Below are positions 33,540-43,295 of a stretch of 64,000 nucleotides of DNA, piece by piece. Where the stretch lies: the NCBI GenBank assembly GCA_029959615.1, contig JASCOD010000012.1, positions 62,001-126,000 on the forward strand, given 5' to 3'. A program made the translations under genes and the position numbers. Below the pieces are notes generated by a model. It searched no databases. It saw only the letters and a list, made by a program, of their open reading frames with translations, and was not told the origin of the DNA. Each line of letters begins with the position of its first letter. Position 1 is the stretch's first letter. The DNA is from Flavobacteriaceae bacterium PS02338 (GTDB taxonomy: Bacteria; Bacteroidota; Bacteroidia; Sphingobacteriales; Sphingobacteriaceae).

Positions 33540-36500
33540 CTATAAACCTATATTTAAACCGATGGTATAAGTACGTGAAACAGGGTAGCGTCCCAGATCT
33601 ATACCGTTTAAGAATACGTTGCCATTTACGGAACCAACCTCTGGATCGAAACCTGAGTATTTGGTGAAAGTGTAGGCGTTTTGTACTGACGCATATAGTC
33701 TTAAATTAGAGATGCCTTTAAATTTTTTAAGTACTAGGTTAGTGAAATTGTATCCCAATGAAATGTTTTGGATGCGTAAGTAAGAACCATCTTCAATATA
33801 TCTGCTCGAAATGGCAGCATTTTCGTTAGGATCGCCGTTGGCATAACGAGGTATTTCACTGTTAAAGTTAACTGGTGTCCAACGGTTGTTTACACTTAGC
33901 ATTTGGTTGCCCGATGTAGCAGTCATGCCTTCACCCCAAACTCTGGTATAGTTAAAGATATCGTTACCGTAAGAACCATTAATGAAAATGCCAAGATCAA
34001 AGTTTTTGTAGGTAAAGTTGTTGGTGAAGCCGAAAGTGAAATCTGGATTTGGATCTCCGATAACTACCCTGTCATCACCATTGATTACACCATCTTTATT
34101 GGTGTCTTGGAAGATGATATCACCTAGGTAGGTGCCAGATTTTGGATCTATCGTATTGCCGGCCCTGCGTGCATAGGTAGCCAAGTCTGCAGCAGTTCTG
34201 AAAATGCCTATTGCTTTATAACCGTAAAACTGTCCAACTGCACTGCCAACGAGCGTTTTAGTGATAGGAGGGTTGCCATTTACTGATAAGGTTTGTGTAA
34301 TGTCGGAAGTTTGGCTATTTAACTCTTTAACTGTGTTTTTGTAGTGAGATAATACTAAACTGCTTTTCCAAGTAAATGGCTTTTTAGCATCGGTATGATA
34401 GCCTAAAGAAACATCGATACCTTTGTTCTGCATTTTACCAGAGTTTACATATGGAGGATTCATTCCTAAGGTTCCGCTGTTGGGGATACCAGAACCTGTG
34501 ATAGATGGATAGGTAGCTCTAAATAAAAATCTATCTGATGTTTTGTTATACAGATCAACAGTGATATCAAAACGATTTAGGAGACTTACATCTAGGCCAA
34601 TATTCCATTGTTTTTGATGTTCCCATGTTAGGTCTGGATTTCCAAAATTACTGATGTACTGCCCTAAACCTGTTCCAAAAGCACTTGCATTAACAAATAT
34701 TGACGATAGCGCTGAACCCCATGAGTAACCAGCTACGTTTTGGTTACCTAGCTCGCCATATCCCCCTCTTAGTTTAATTGAATTAAATGTGTTGGTTTGG
34801 TTTTTCATGAAACTCTCATTGCTGACAGTCCAAGAGCCAGAAACAGAAGGGAAGTAGCCCACTTGTTTGCCTGGAGCGAAGTTAGAAGACTGATCTCTTC
34901 TAAGGGTAGCGGTTAATCCGTAGCGACCTTTATAGTTGTAAATTAACCTTCCGAAGAATGATTCCATTGCACTTCTGCCCAATCCTTGTGTAGTAGTCGC
35001 AGTAGCCGGATCACCTAGGTTTAAGGAATAAAGCTCATTTGATGCGAATTTAGATCTGCCAGAAGTGATTTGGTTCCAACGGTTTTCGTTGGCTTCATGT
35101 CCAAGCATTGCTGTAATGTCATGTGCGTCGGCAAATTTTCTTTGGTAGGTTAATACATTTCTCCAACTCCAATTGGTGGTTTTCTGGTTTTGTACTCTGT
35201 AAGTATTTAACGAGTTAATTACACGGCCCCAAGTAAAGGTTGGCATAAAGAAATCACTGGTATTCCAGTTTAAATCAGAGCCAAAATCAGTTTTAAAAGT
35301 GAAATTTCTTAAGAATTTTGTTTGTAAGAAAACATTGCTTTGCAGCCTGTTTCTATCTAAGTTGGTTTTCCATGTTGAAGCTTGCGCTACTGGATTAGCA
35401 CCACTCATTGCGCCTAAACCATCAATGTCACTTGGTCCGCCAAAAGTACCATCAACATTTCTCACCGGAACGTCTGGTGCTTGCTGTATGGTCATGGCAA
35501 TAACATTGGAGTAGCTATTGTTGGCGTTGTTTGTTAGGGTGATATCTTGATTAGTGCCTCCAAAAGTAGCATTTAAGCCAAGTTTAAGCCATGGTTTAAT
35601 CTGACTTTCAATGTTTGCCCTCAACGACTTTCTTTTAAATCCTGAGCCGATTACAATTCCCTGTTGGTTAAAAAAATTACCCGAAATATAATAAGTGAGT
35701 CCTTCTTTTCCTCCAGATAACGATAGTTGGTAGTTTTCGATGTCTGCAGACTGGAAGATTTCCTTTTGCCAGTTAGTACCAGTACCTAACAAATCAATGT
35801 TAGCGTAAAGTGGTGAACGTTCCATTCCTGTAAAATCGGCAATGTCGTTTTTGTAAACCGCATATTGCTTTAAATTCATCAAATCGATGTAGCTCGAGAT
35901 GGTTTGTACACCTTTATAAGAGTCGAAGTTTACTTTAGAATCTCCTGCTTTACCTTTTTTAGTTGTAATGATTACCACGCCATTTGATCCACGGCTTCCG
36001 TAAATTGCAGTTGCAGAAGCATCTTTTAATACATCTACACTAAGTATATCTTCTGGATTAAGGAAATTTACTGCGCTCATGCTGGTCTCACCATCGCCTG
36101 CGGCAGAAATTGCATCTTTATTATCGCTGCCATAAATAGGTACACCATCAATTACGTAAAGTGGTTCGGTACTGCCGAAGGTGGAAATACCCCTGATTTT
36201 TACTGAAATACCACCGCCTGGAGCACCAGAATTTTGAGTAACAGAAACTCCGGCTACTCTGCCTTGCAGCATTTGGTCTATACCTGCTTGGGGCGTATTT
36301 TTAATGTCGTTGGCACTTAATGAGGAGATTGCGCCTGTTAAATCTCTTTTCTTTACCTCTCCATAGCCTATTACCACTACTTGGTTGAGCTGATTATTGG
36401 TGGATTGTAGTTGTACTCTTAGCGTTTTGTTGCCCTCGCTAACCTGTAGCTCTTGGGTGCCATATCCCAGATAAGAAAATACCAAGGTGCTTTTTTGTGG

Positions 36501-36743
36501 TGCCTCTATTTTAAATGAACCATCATTTTCGGTGATGGTGCCTTTTGTGGCTCCCTTAATTCTTACTGATACACCAGGTAAAGGTTGTCTGTTTTCATCT
36601 AGCACTGTACCGGTAATGGCGATGTTGCTTTGAGAAAAACCCTGTAAGCTGCTAATGATGAGAAAAGCAATGACAACAAGAGGTTTTGTTGCTTTTTTTT
36701 GCCATTTGGCGATGCTTACGAAACGGGTAAAAATTTGTTTCAT
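33540..36743 (-). CDS. SusC/RagA-family TonB-dependent transporter
   Basis: A 1067-aa outer-membrane protein. Signal region, then a CarboxypepD_reg-like domain (ITGTVLDENRQPLPGVSVRIKG, about 42-120), a TonB box and plug (VVIGYGEVKKRDLTGAIS, VDVLKDASATAIYGSRGSNG), and a 22-strand barrel ending in YTIGLNIGL. No STN domain is present, so it is not coupled to a FecR sensor. It imports xylo-oligosaccharides with the adjacent SusD. Two operator-like palindromes lie 248 and 324 bp upstream of its start. Confidence 0.94.
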   Translation of the reverse strand: MKQIFTRFVSIAKWQKKATKPLVVIAFLIISSLQGFSQSNIAITGTVLDENRQPLPGVSVRIKGATKGTITENDGSFKIEAPQKSTLVFSYLGYGTQELQVSEGNKTLRVQLQSTNNQLNQVVVIGYGEVKKRDLTGAISSLSANDIKNTPQAGIDQMLQGRVAGVSVTQNSGAPGGGISVKIRGISTFGSTEPLYVIDGVPIYGSDNKDAISAAGDGETSMSAVNFLNPEDILSVDVLKDASATAIYGSRGSNGVVIITTKKGKAGDSKVNFDSYKGVQTISSYIDLMNLKQYAVYKNDIADFTGMERSPLYANIDLLGTGTNWQKEIFQSADIENYQLSLSGGKEGLTYYISGNFFNQQGIVIGSGFKRKSLRANIESQIKPWLKLGLNATFGGTNQDITLTNNANNSYSNVIAMTIQQAPDVPVRNVDGTFGGPSDIDGLGAMSGANPVAQASTWKTNLDRNRLQSNVFLQTKFLRNFTFKTDFGSDLNWNTSDFFMPTFTWGRVINSLNTYRVQNQKTTNWSWRNVLTYQRKFADAHDITAMLGHEANENRWNQITSGRSKFASNELYSLNLGDPATATTTQGLGRSAMESFFGRLIYNYKGRYGLTATLRRDQSSNFAPGKQVGYFPSVSGSWTVSNESFMKNQTNTFNSIKLRGGYGELGNQNVAGYSWGSALSSIFVNASAFGTGLGQYISNFGNPDLTWEHQKQWNIGLDVSLLNRFDITVDLYNKTSDRFLFRATYPSITGSGIPNSGTLGMNPPYVNSGKMQNKGIDVSLGYHTDAKKPFTWKSSLVLSHYKNTVKELNSQTSDITQTLSVNGNPPITKTLVGSAVGQFYGYKAIGIFRTAADLATYARRAGNTIDPKSGTYLGDIIFQDTNKDGVINGDDRVVIGDPNPDFTFGFTNNFTYKNFDLGIFINGSYGNDIFNYTRVWGEGMTATSGNQMLSVNNRWTPVNFNSEIPRYANGDPNENAAISSRYIEDGSYLRIQNISLGYNFTNLVLKKFKGISNLRLYASVQNAYTFTKYSGFDPEVGSVNGNVFLNGIDLGRYPVSRTYTIGLNIGL

Positions 36744-36990
36744 AATTTTCAGGTTGTTTTTTGGTTAGTGAGCGTCGATTAATATGATATTGATTGCTGT
36801 AAAATATAAGGATGTGAAATTTGCTGCTCAATCATCCAATACGATAAAGAGGTTACGGCGTGTTTTCATACATGGTTACAAGTTGCTTATGGGTTTGGTC
36901 TAATTCCTTGAATTGTAAAACATTTGGTTATTTGTTTTTTCAGTTCTAGGATATTTGGTTAGGATAAAATTAGAAAGTAAAATTGATATT

Positions 36991-37004
36991 TGCAACCGAT
37001 TGCA
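36991..37004. promoter_or_regulatory. LacI-type operator TGCAACCGATTGCA (susC side)
   Basis: Same 14 bp as at 13753 and 23660. On the minus strand its TTG is 20 nt before TAATTTTA, a weak -7-like box, so it probably overlaps the susC promoter. Confidence 0.65.
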
Positions 37005-37058
37005 TAAAATATTTTTAAAAATATTATTTAGCAGCGATTTTATACGTCAAAAATATAT

Positions 37059-37089
37059 TTTGTTTATGCTATCGATTGCATTAACTTTG
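37059..37089 (+). promoter_or_regulatory. Promoter of mannonate oxidoreductase-like gene
   Basis: TTTG at 37059-37062, exactly 19 nt, then TAACTTTG at 37082-37089: a full match to the Bacteroidota consensus. The 14-bp operator fills most of the spacer. Confidence 0.65.
37067..37080. promoter_or_regulatory. LacI-type operator TGCTATCGATTGCA
   Basis: Near-perfect variant of the regulon palindrome, located between the -33 and -7 boxes of the rightward promoter, 76 bp from the 36991 site. Paired sites could allow looping. Confidence 0.6.
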
Positions 37090-37198
37090 ATTTGTACATC
37101 AATATTTTGATAGATAGTATTGTTTTTTTATCCTAACAATTAATAACGTAACTTAAGCAAGCTACTTCTAGATTTGATGTGTTAAATGAAAATAGATA

Positions 37199-38011
37199 AT
37201 GAAAGACTTTCGATTAGATCATAAGGTTATTGTACTTACTGGTGGTACCGGAATTATAGGTAAATCGTTTATAAAAGGAATAGTAGCTGCGGGAGGCGTT
37301 GTTTGCATTTTGGGTAGAAATGAAAAAGTTGCAAATGAAAGGGCTGATGAAGTAAAGAAGAATGGTGGACAGGCTTTGGCCTTGGTAGCAGATGTGCTGG
37401 ATGAAAAATCTCTCGAAGAAGCAAGAGATAAAATCATGGCCCAATTTGGCAGGATTGACGGACTGGTGAATGCCGCGGGAGGAAATATTCCAGAAGCTAT
37501 TTTACAAAAAGAAGAAGACATTTTTGCAATGAGCATGGATGGCATGCGGAAAGCCTTGGATCTTAATTTATGGGGAACATTATTGCCTACACAGGTTTTC
37601 GGCAAAGTAATGCTTGATTCGGGAAAAGGAAGTATAGTAAATATATCTTCTATGAGCTCAAAACGTGTAATTACTAGGGTTTTGGGCTACAGTATGGGAA
37701 AGGCTGCCATAGATTGTTACACACAATGGTTTGCGGTAGAACTAGCCAATCGCTTTGGAGATAGAATCAGAATGAATGCCATAGCGCCAGGATTTTTCTT
37801 GACAGAACAGAATAGGACTTTATTGACCAATATAGATGGTAGTTATACCGAAAGAGGCGATCTTGTAATTAAGCAAACGCCATTTAAAAGATTTGGAGAT
37901 ACTGATGAGCTAATCGGTGCTTTACAATGGCTGCTAAGTGATGCGTCGCAATTTGTAACTGGCACCGTAATTAATGTGGATGGCGGTTTCTTTGTAAATG
38001 GCGGTGTTTAG
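37199..38011 (+). CDS. SDR oxidoreductase, probable D-mannonate oxidoreductase
   Basis: A 270-aa short-chain dehydrogenase: nucleotide-binding TGGTGIIG (residues 15-22), NAAGG, catalytic Ser in NISSMSS and YxxxK in YSMGK, and C-terminal FVTGTVINVDGGFF. The NIPEAILQKEEDIF insert and LTEQNR segment are like the fructuronate-reducing SDRs annotated as D-mannonate oxidoreductase. It would reduce fructuronate from the glucuronic acid freed by GH115. Divergent from susC under an operator-controlled promoter. Specificity is from family memory. Confidence 0.8.
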   Translation: MKDFRLDHKVIVLTGGTGIIGKSFIKGIVAAGGVVCILGRNEKVANERADEVKKNGGQALALVADVLDEKSLEEARDKIMAQFGRIDGLVNAAGGNIPEAILQKEEDIFAMSMDGMRKALDLNLWGTLLPTQVFGKVMLDSGKGSIVNISSMSSKRVITRVLGYSMGKAAIDCYTQWFAVELANRFGDRIRMNAIAPGFFLTEQNRTLLTNIDGSYTERGDLVIKQTPFKRFGDTDELIGALQWLLSDASQFVTGTVINVDGGFFVNGGV

Positions 38012-38146
38012 ATTTTACAAAAAAATGCAAAAGAGCTTTGAGAATCTATCGTTCACTGAAGCAGTAATGGAGTTAAGGTTTTTGCTTAAGAAAAGTACTG
38101 CCTTTTAATTCATCATTAGTTAACAAAAAGGTAATCTTTGCGATGG

Positions 38147-38154
38147 TAACTTTG
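38147..38154 (+). promoter_or_regulatory. -7 box upstream of ECF sigma gene
   Basis: TAACTTTG matches TAnnTTTG, only 4 bp before the GTG start at 38159. Either the message is nearly leaderless or translation starts downstream (Met15). No convincing -33 box at the right distance. Confidence 0.35.
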
Positions 38155-38158
38155 TGCG

Positions 38159-38755
38159 GTGAGCCAAACGTTACTTACCGATCAGGATTTAATTGCCGCT
38201 ATGAAAGATGGCGATCAAAAAGCTTTTGAACAGCTTTACGAACGTTACTGGTCTGAAGTGTATACCATGATCTATCGACGTATCAGCGATAAAGAAACTA
38301 CAAAAGATATTGTACAGGAGATCTTCATTAACCTTTGGCGCTATCGTGATAGGATCATCGCCGAGCGGTCTTTGGCACCATGGTTAAATGTTGCAGCAAA
38401 AAAACAGGCCATTTCTTGGTACAGAAAGCAAACGAGTACCAAGCAAAGGGAAATGCTTTATCAACAAGAAGAAACTTTAACAACTTCATCAACCGAATTA
38501 GAAACTAAAGAACTACAAGATTTGTTGGACAACGAGATTGAGAAAATGCCAGTGAATATGAAACATGCGTTTCAGTTGAGCCGTTATGAAAACAAATCTA
38601 TTAAGGAAATTGCAGCGGAACTTTCTCTTTCTGAACAAACCGTAAGGAATAATATTTCGCTGGCTTTAGAGCGTTTAAGGCTACGTACACGCAAATTCTA
38701 TTCAGAACCAGCAAACCTGGCTGGAGTACTATTAGTGTTGTTAACAAAGATTTAA
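38159..38755 (+). CDS. ECF sigma factor (first system)
   Basis: A 198-aa sigma-70 family protein; GTG start at 38159, with ATG at 38201 as the alternative. Region 2 shows AFEQLYERYWSEVY and KDIVQEIFINLWRYRD; region 4 shows KEIAAELSLSEQTVRNNISLALERLR. It is followed by a FecR-type anti-sigma gene and a TonB receptor with an STN domain, the standard cell-surface signalling set, in which the receptor controls the sigma factor through FecR. Confidence 0.92.
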   Translation: MSQTLLTDQDLIAAMKDGDQKAFEQLYERYWSEVYTMIYRRISDKETTKDIVQEIFINLWRYRDRIIAERSLAPWLNVAAKKQAISWYRKQTSTKQREMLYQQEETLTTSSTELETKELQDLLDNEIEKMPVNMKHAFQLSRYENKSIKEIAAELSLSEQTVRNNISLALERLRLRTRKFYSEPANLAGVLLVLLTKI

Positions 38756-38813
38756 TGTATTGATAGCTTTTTCTTAAAGTACATTTTGACTTCGGCTACG
38801 AAGAGCTTTATGT

Positions 38814-39740
38814 ATGGCAAAGAAAAATATATTCGCCGAAAGGCAAAAAATAGACGAACAGGCATCAGCTTGGTTCGAGCGTACAGATGATAGCGTGCCT
38901 TTTGAAGCGTTTCCCAATTTGCGGGAGAAAACAAATGTAGGCGAAGAAATACTTTACGAAATTCGTGCGAAGATCAACAAGCAGAAAGTTTATCAGCTAT
39001 GGACTAAGATAGCTGCTGCTGTGGTGATTGTTATTTCGGTAGGTACCTTTGCTTATCGTGGTTACCAAAGTTCTACTTCCTCGGGAATTACACTATCTTG
39101 GAGTAGCTATGTGGCCAAGAAAGGGGAATTCAAAAAAATCCTATTACCAGATAGTTCTATTGTCTACCTAAGACCAGGTGCTAAAATCAACGTTGCCCAT
39201 CCATTTAAACAACGAACCAGAAATCTAAAATTGGAAACTGGAGAAGCATATTTTGAAGTGAGTCATGACCCTTTACATCCGTTCTTAGTGACTACGGGAA
39301 AACTGACCACCGAAGTATTAGGTACCAAGTTTATCATCAACAATGATCCATTATTAACCGACATTCGAGTTTCCCTATTAAGTGGAAAAGTAGCTATACG
39401 TAATCAGAAAGTTCAGTTAGGTATTTTATTGCCCAATCAAAGGCTTTCTTTTAACCGATACCAAGAAACCGTTAAGCTAGAGAATAGTAACGTTTATTCT
39501 GGTGAAAATTGGTTGAAAGGAGAGTATATTTTAGAGGATGTACCCTTAAAATCATTTGCCGAAACTTTTGGTAATGCTTTTTCAATGGAAATTAAGTTTG
39601 GGCAAAAGGCCTTAGAACAGCTACGTGTTTCTATACAATTCAATAAAGGAGACCATCCTAAAAACATCTTAGATCAATTAAAGCTCATACACGGACTACA
39701 TTATCAAATAAAAGACAAGGAGGTGATTTTGATGAAATAG
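38814..39740 (+). CDS. FecR-type anti-sigma factor (first system)
   Basis: A 308-aa inner-membrane protein: cytoplasmic N-terminus, one TM helix (about 64-83, IAAAVVIVISVGTF), periplasmic FecR domain (KGEFKKILLPDSSIVYLRPGAKI, LETGEAYFEVSHDPLHPFLV) and the C-terminal DUF4974-type domain (LEDVPLKSFAETFGNAF). It holds the preceding sigma factor and responds to the STN domain of the following receptor. Confidence 0.92.
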   Translation: MAKKNIFAERQKIDEQASAWFERTDDSVPFEAFPNLREKTNVGEEILYEIRAKINKQKVYQLWTKIAAAVVIVISVGTFAYRGYQSSTSSGITLSWSSYVAKKGEFKKILLPDSSIVYLRPGAKINVAHPFKQRTRNLKLETGEAYFEVSHDPLHPFLVTTGKLTTEVLGTKFIINNDPLLTDIRVSLLSGKVAIRNQKVQLGILLPNQRLSFNRYQETVKLENSNVYSGENWLKGEYILEDVPLKSFAETFGNAFSMEIKFGQKALEQLRVSIQFNKGDHPKNILDQLKLIHGLHYQIKDKEVILMK

Positions 39741-39757
39741 TCTACCAAAAAACAAAA

Positions 39758-39782
39758 CCGGTACCTATTGGATAGATACCGG
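39758..39782 (+). other. Stem-loop between fecR-type and receptor genes
   Basis: CCGGTACCTAT / ATAGATACCGG pair over ten of eleven positions around loop TGG, in the 145-bp gap. Without a strong T-run it may be a processing or attenuation element rather than a full terminator. Confidence 0.4.
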
Positions 39783-39885
39783 GTATTTAGGCGCTTGCTT
39801 GCTGACAGAAAATTGCAGCTTCCTAGTCATCAACATCGCAAACGCCAGGTTTAACTCGTAAACATCATAAAAGTATTAAAAATTA

Positions 39886-42800
39886 ATGTCTATAATCAGA
39901 ATAGGTGTGAAAATATCACTGATCCTATATTTTATCTCTATCAATATAATGACTTCGCTGTTGGCCAGCGAAGCGCATTCCCAAGCACTTGAGACTAGAG
40001 TAGATGTCCAGTTTAGAGAAGGGCAATCACTTTCGGTAGCCTTAGAACAGTTACGTTCTAAAGCCAAAGTAAGGTTTGCCTATGATCCATCACTAGCTAA
40101 AAATGTATCGGTTAAGGCCGCAAATTATTATGAAGAAAAGCTAAAAACGATTCTTGACCAATTGTTGCAGCACAGTAATGTAGCTTTTAAAGAGCAGGGT
40201 GGTACAGTGGTTTTGTATTTCAAAAAAGAGGGATGGGTTAAAGCAGCTAGGCAACAGCTAGGCCGTATCGCAGGTAAAATAATTGACGATCGAGGCGAGC
40301 CGTTACCAGGTGCCAATATCAAGTTGGTACAAACAGGGCAGAATGCCCAAAGTAATGTAGACGGAACTTATCTCGTCAACGTACCAACTGGTAGCTATAC
40401 GCTTGAAGTAAGTTTTATCTCTTTTCAAACCAAACGCATTACAGAGATAGAAGTAAAAGCAGGGCAATTGACCAGCATTGATATTGTGCTCAAGCCATCT
40501 GCCAACAGTTTAAATCAGGTGGTGGTTACGGGAACTTTTAAGACGGAAAGTATCAATGCGCTATATGCTCGTCAGAAAAATGATGCAGCTATGTCAAATG
40601 GTATTAGTCGTGAGCAAATGGCGGTACTGCCAGATAAAAACATTGGCGAGACTTTGAAGCGTATTTCGGGCGTAAGTACTACCGACAACCGTCGTGTGGT
40701 AGTGAGAGGCATTGCCGAACGTTACAATTTGGCGATGATGGATGGTGCAGTATTGCCAAGTACCGACGTGCAAGTTCGAGATTTTGAGTTTGATGTCATC
40801 CCGAATAATTTGGTAGATAACGTAGTGGTTTCAAAAACAGCTACGCCAGATATGAGTTTTGGTTTTGGAGGCGGATTGGTACAAGTAAACACCATGGCAA
40901 TACCTAACCAAAATTTTATGTCATTTGGTGTGGGGAGCAAGTACATAAACGGTAGTACTGGAAAAGAGTTTTTAGGTTATCAACGTGGCAGAAACGATTA
41001 TTTTGGTTTTGATGATGGAGGGCGTAAACATTTTCCTAAGGAGATTACATTTTTTAGCCAAGCTAATTACACGCCAGGCAATGCTTCTTTTACCCCTGAT
41101 AAAATTGCTGCCCAAAACAAGAGTATAGGAGGCACAGAAAGATTAGGTACTCGTGTTTACACGGCCGCTCCAGGACAAAATTATCAGTTTAGTATGGGTA
41201 GAAGCTACGGGTTAAAAAATAGCCGTTTTGGTTTTGTAGGCTCTTTAAGTTACCGCAACGAGCAATCAATCGACGATGTAGGTCAATTCGAAAGAGGAGC
41301 TTTTAATAAGAATGGAGAAAATTTCTATAATCCAACTACTATGGAAGAAATTAAACCATCATCTGCCAAGCAGTACAATTTTACTACAAGTTTAGGCGCT
41401 TTGGTTAATTTGGGATGGAGCAATAAAAACCATAAGATTGCACTACGTAATTTTTACTCTAGAGTATTTGATGATCAGTTTTTTCGTGTAGCTGGTTGGG
41501 GCGAAAATGCGGGTTCTGATAATCATGCCGCACTTAACGAGTACGATAGACCTAAATTCATTAGCTTATTGCAAAATCGTGTTACAGGTGAGCATAGCTT
41601 TGGTAAATTTAAGTTTGAGTGGGGCGTAGCTCGCAATAATGTAAACAATCACGAACAAGATGCAATTGAAGCCACGCTAGGCCCAAATGTTACGCTAAAT
41701 GGTACCAGCTATCTCTATGGTCCCGGCGGTGGTACTGCTAATCCTGGGCCACTAAGTCGTTCGTCTTATCAATATATAGAAACCAATTGGGCAAGCGATG
41801 CCGCCTTGAGTTATAAATTTAATATCGGAAAGTTAGGGCAGATATTTAAAACTGGTTATCAATTTTTAGAGAAAAAAGGAGATTTTGCCTGGAATGTTTT
41901 ACCCTTGACTTCTGCAAAAGGAATGAACGATGCTAGGCCTATACAACAATGGGATTTTGACTTTAACGATCCACAGCACGACGTTTTTTATTCGCCAGCA
42001 CCTTTCAATAATAGCAGTTATATTGGAAAGAATAATAGTCAAGCTTGGTACGGTATGATGGATAATCGCTTAAACAGTTGGATCCGTTTGGTTTGGGGAA
42101 TTAGAGGAGAATATTATAGATACGAGAAGATAAAAGATTCTGCAGCAGACAAGGCTGGACAAGGCGAGATGGATGCCTTAGTTAAAAACCGTTACGTAGA
42201 TCCAGAAACTGGTAACTTGGTACATCGTACTCGAGACGGCAGTGCAGAGGAGAAAAAATGGTTGTATCTGCCTTCGGCAAATCTTACGCTTACTCCTCTA
42301 AAAGATATAAACGTTCGTGCATCTTATGCTAAATCGGCCATTAGGCCAGCGTTAATTGAAAATTCGAGTTTTTCTCGTTACAATTATCTATATGGCCGTG
42401 TACAACGTAATACAGGAGTGGTTTCTACCATCATCTCGCACTATGATTTGCGATTGGAATGGTATCCGTCTGCTGGAGAAGTGATCTCTGCTGGTTACTT
42501 TAAAAAGTATTTTAAAAATCCTGTAGAGATGTATTTAGATGCTACAACGAGTAGCGGAGCAGTCGATTTGCTTACTGCAAACTCTGACTATGCAGATGTT
42601 AGAGGATGGGAATTTGACATCCGTAAAAAATTAAGTTTCATCAATAGTAACTGGAAATTCTTAAGTGATTTCTTCATCAGTGCTAACCTTACCCTGCAAA
42701 ATTCAGAGGTGCAGGCAAGTTCTTTCATGTATAAAGGATTAGGAGCAGGAGATGACAAAGATGGAGTTAAGTATTCATACAGAACGAAAACTTTTCTAAA

Positions 42801-43284
42801 AGAAAAGCGACCACTTTACGGGCAAGTGCCAGTATTGTATAATGTTGGTTTGCAGTATTCTGGAAATCGTTTAAGTGCCAATGTAGCTTTTAACCATTCT
42901 GGTTATAAGACGTTTACTGTGGGTATGCAACCTTTGTATTCGGAAATAGAAAGGCCACGTAACCAGTTAGATGCACAGCTTGCTTACAAGTTTCTTAAAA
43001 GTAAAAAGATCGAGGCGAGGCTTAACATGAGTAACCTGCTTAACAGTCCGTACCGTTTTTTCATTAACTCGAAAAACACTTATGCGTTTAAACCAGGTAC
43101 AGATACAATGAAGATGACCGAGTGGTCTCAGATTTACGAATGGAAATATGGTTTTTCTGAAAAATATGAAAAAGGTTACTATGAGCCAACACAAGATGGA
43201 AAAGAACGTCGCATAGGTGATACAGATACTTTTTTTCGAAAAGTTGGTACCTCGTTTAGTATAAGTCTTTCTTACAATCTATAA
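39886..43284 (+). CDS. TonB-dependent receptor with STN domain (first system)
   Basis: An 1132-aa outer-membrane receptor. After a signal sequence comes an STN signalling domain (about 45-112, SVALEQLRSKAKVRFAYDPS), a CarboxypepD_reg-like domain (GRIAGKIIDDRGEPLPGANI, about 127-212), a plug (LPDKNIGETLKRISGVSTTDNRRVVVRGI) and a long barrel ending SISLSYNL. The STN domain contacts FecR to induce its own operon. The substrate is unknown; two lipoproteins of unknown type follow at once. Confidence 0.9.
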   Translation: MSIIRIGVKISLILYFISINIMTSLLASEAHSQALETRVDVQFREGQSLSVALEQLRSKAKVRFAYDPSLAKNVSVKAANYYEEKLKTILDQLLQHSNVAFKEQGGTVVLYFKKEGWVKAARQQLGRIAGKIIDDRGEPLPGANIKLVQTGQNAQSNVDGTYLVNVPTGSYTLEVSFISFQTKRITEIEVKAGQLTSIDIVLKPSANSLNQVVVTGTFKTESINALYARQKNDAAMSNGISREQMAVLPDKNIGETLKRISGVSTTDNRRVVVRGIAERYNLAMMDGAVLPSTDVQVRDFEFDVIPNNLVDNVVVSKTATPDMSFGFGGGLVQVNTMAIPNQNFMSFGVGSKYINGSTGKEFLGYQRGRNDYFGFDDGGRKHFPKEITFFSQANYTPGNASFTPDKIAAQNKSIGGTERLGTRVYTAAPGQNYQFSMGRSYGLKNSRFGFVGSLSYRNEQSIDDVGQFERGAFNKNGENFYNPTTMEEIKPSSAKQYNFTTSLGALVNLGWSNKNHKIALRNFYSRVFDDQFFRVAGWGENAGSDNHAALNEYDRPKFISLLQNRVTGEHSFGKFKFEWGVARNNVNNHEQDAIEATLGPNVTLNGTSYLYGPGGGTANPGPLSRSSYQYIETNWASDAALSYKFNIGKLGQIFKTGYQFLEKKGDFAWNVLPLTSAKGMNDARPIQQWDFDFNDPQHDVFYSPAPFNNSSYIGKNNSQAWYGMMDNRLNSWIRLVWGIRGEYYRYEKIKDSAADKAGQGEMDALVKNRYVDPETGNLVHRTRDGSAEEKKWLYLPSANLTLTPLKDINVRASYAKSAIRPALIENSSFSRYNYLYGRVQRNTGVVSTIISHYDLRLEWYPSAGEVISAGYFKKYFKNPVEMYLDATTSSGAVDLLTANSDYADVRGWEFDIRKKLSFINSNWKFLSDFFISANLTLQNSEVQASSFMYKGLGAGDDKDGVKYSYRTKTFLKEKRPLYGQVPVLYNVGLQYSGNRLSANVAFNHSGYKTFTVGMQPLYSEIERPRNQLDAQLAYKFLKSKKIEARLNMSNLLNSPYRFFINSKNTYAFKPGTDTMKMTEWSQIYEWKYGFSEKYEKGYYEPTQDGKERRIGDTDTFFRKVGTSFSISLSYNL

Positions 43285-43295
43285 CATCAAAAAAA

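Larger units (their letters stand above)
36744..37198. other. Divergent control region, 455 bp
   Basis: No gene. It holds the operators at 36991 and 37067, the rightward promoter at 37059-37089, and a very AT-rich stretch between the operators. About 245 bp separate the first operator from the susC start, so a long leader is possible on that side. Confidence 0.6.
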
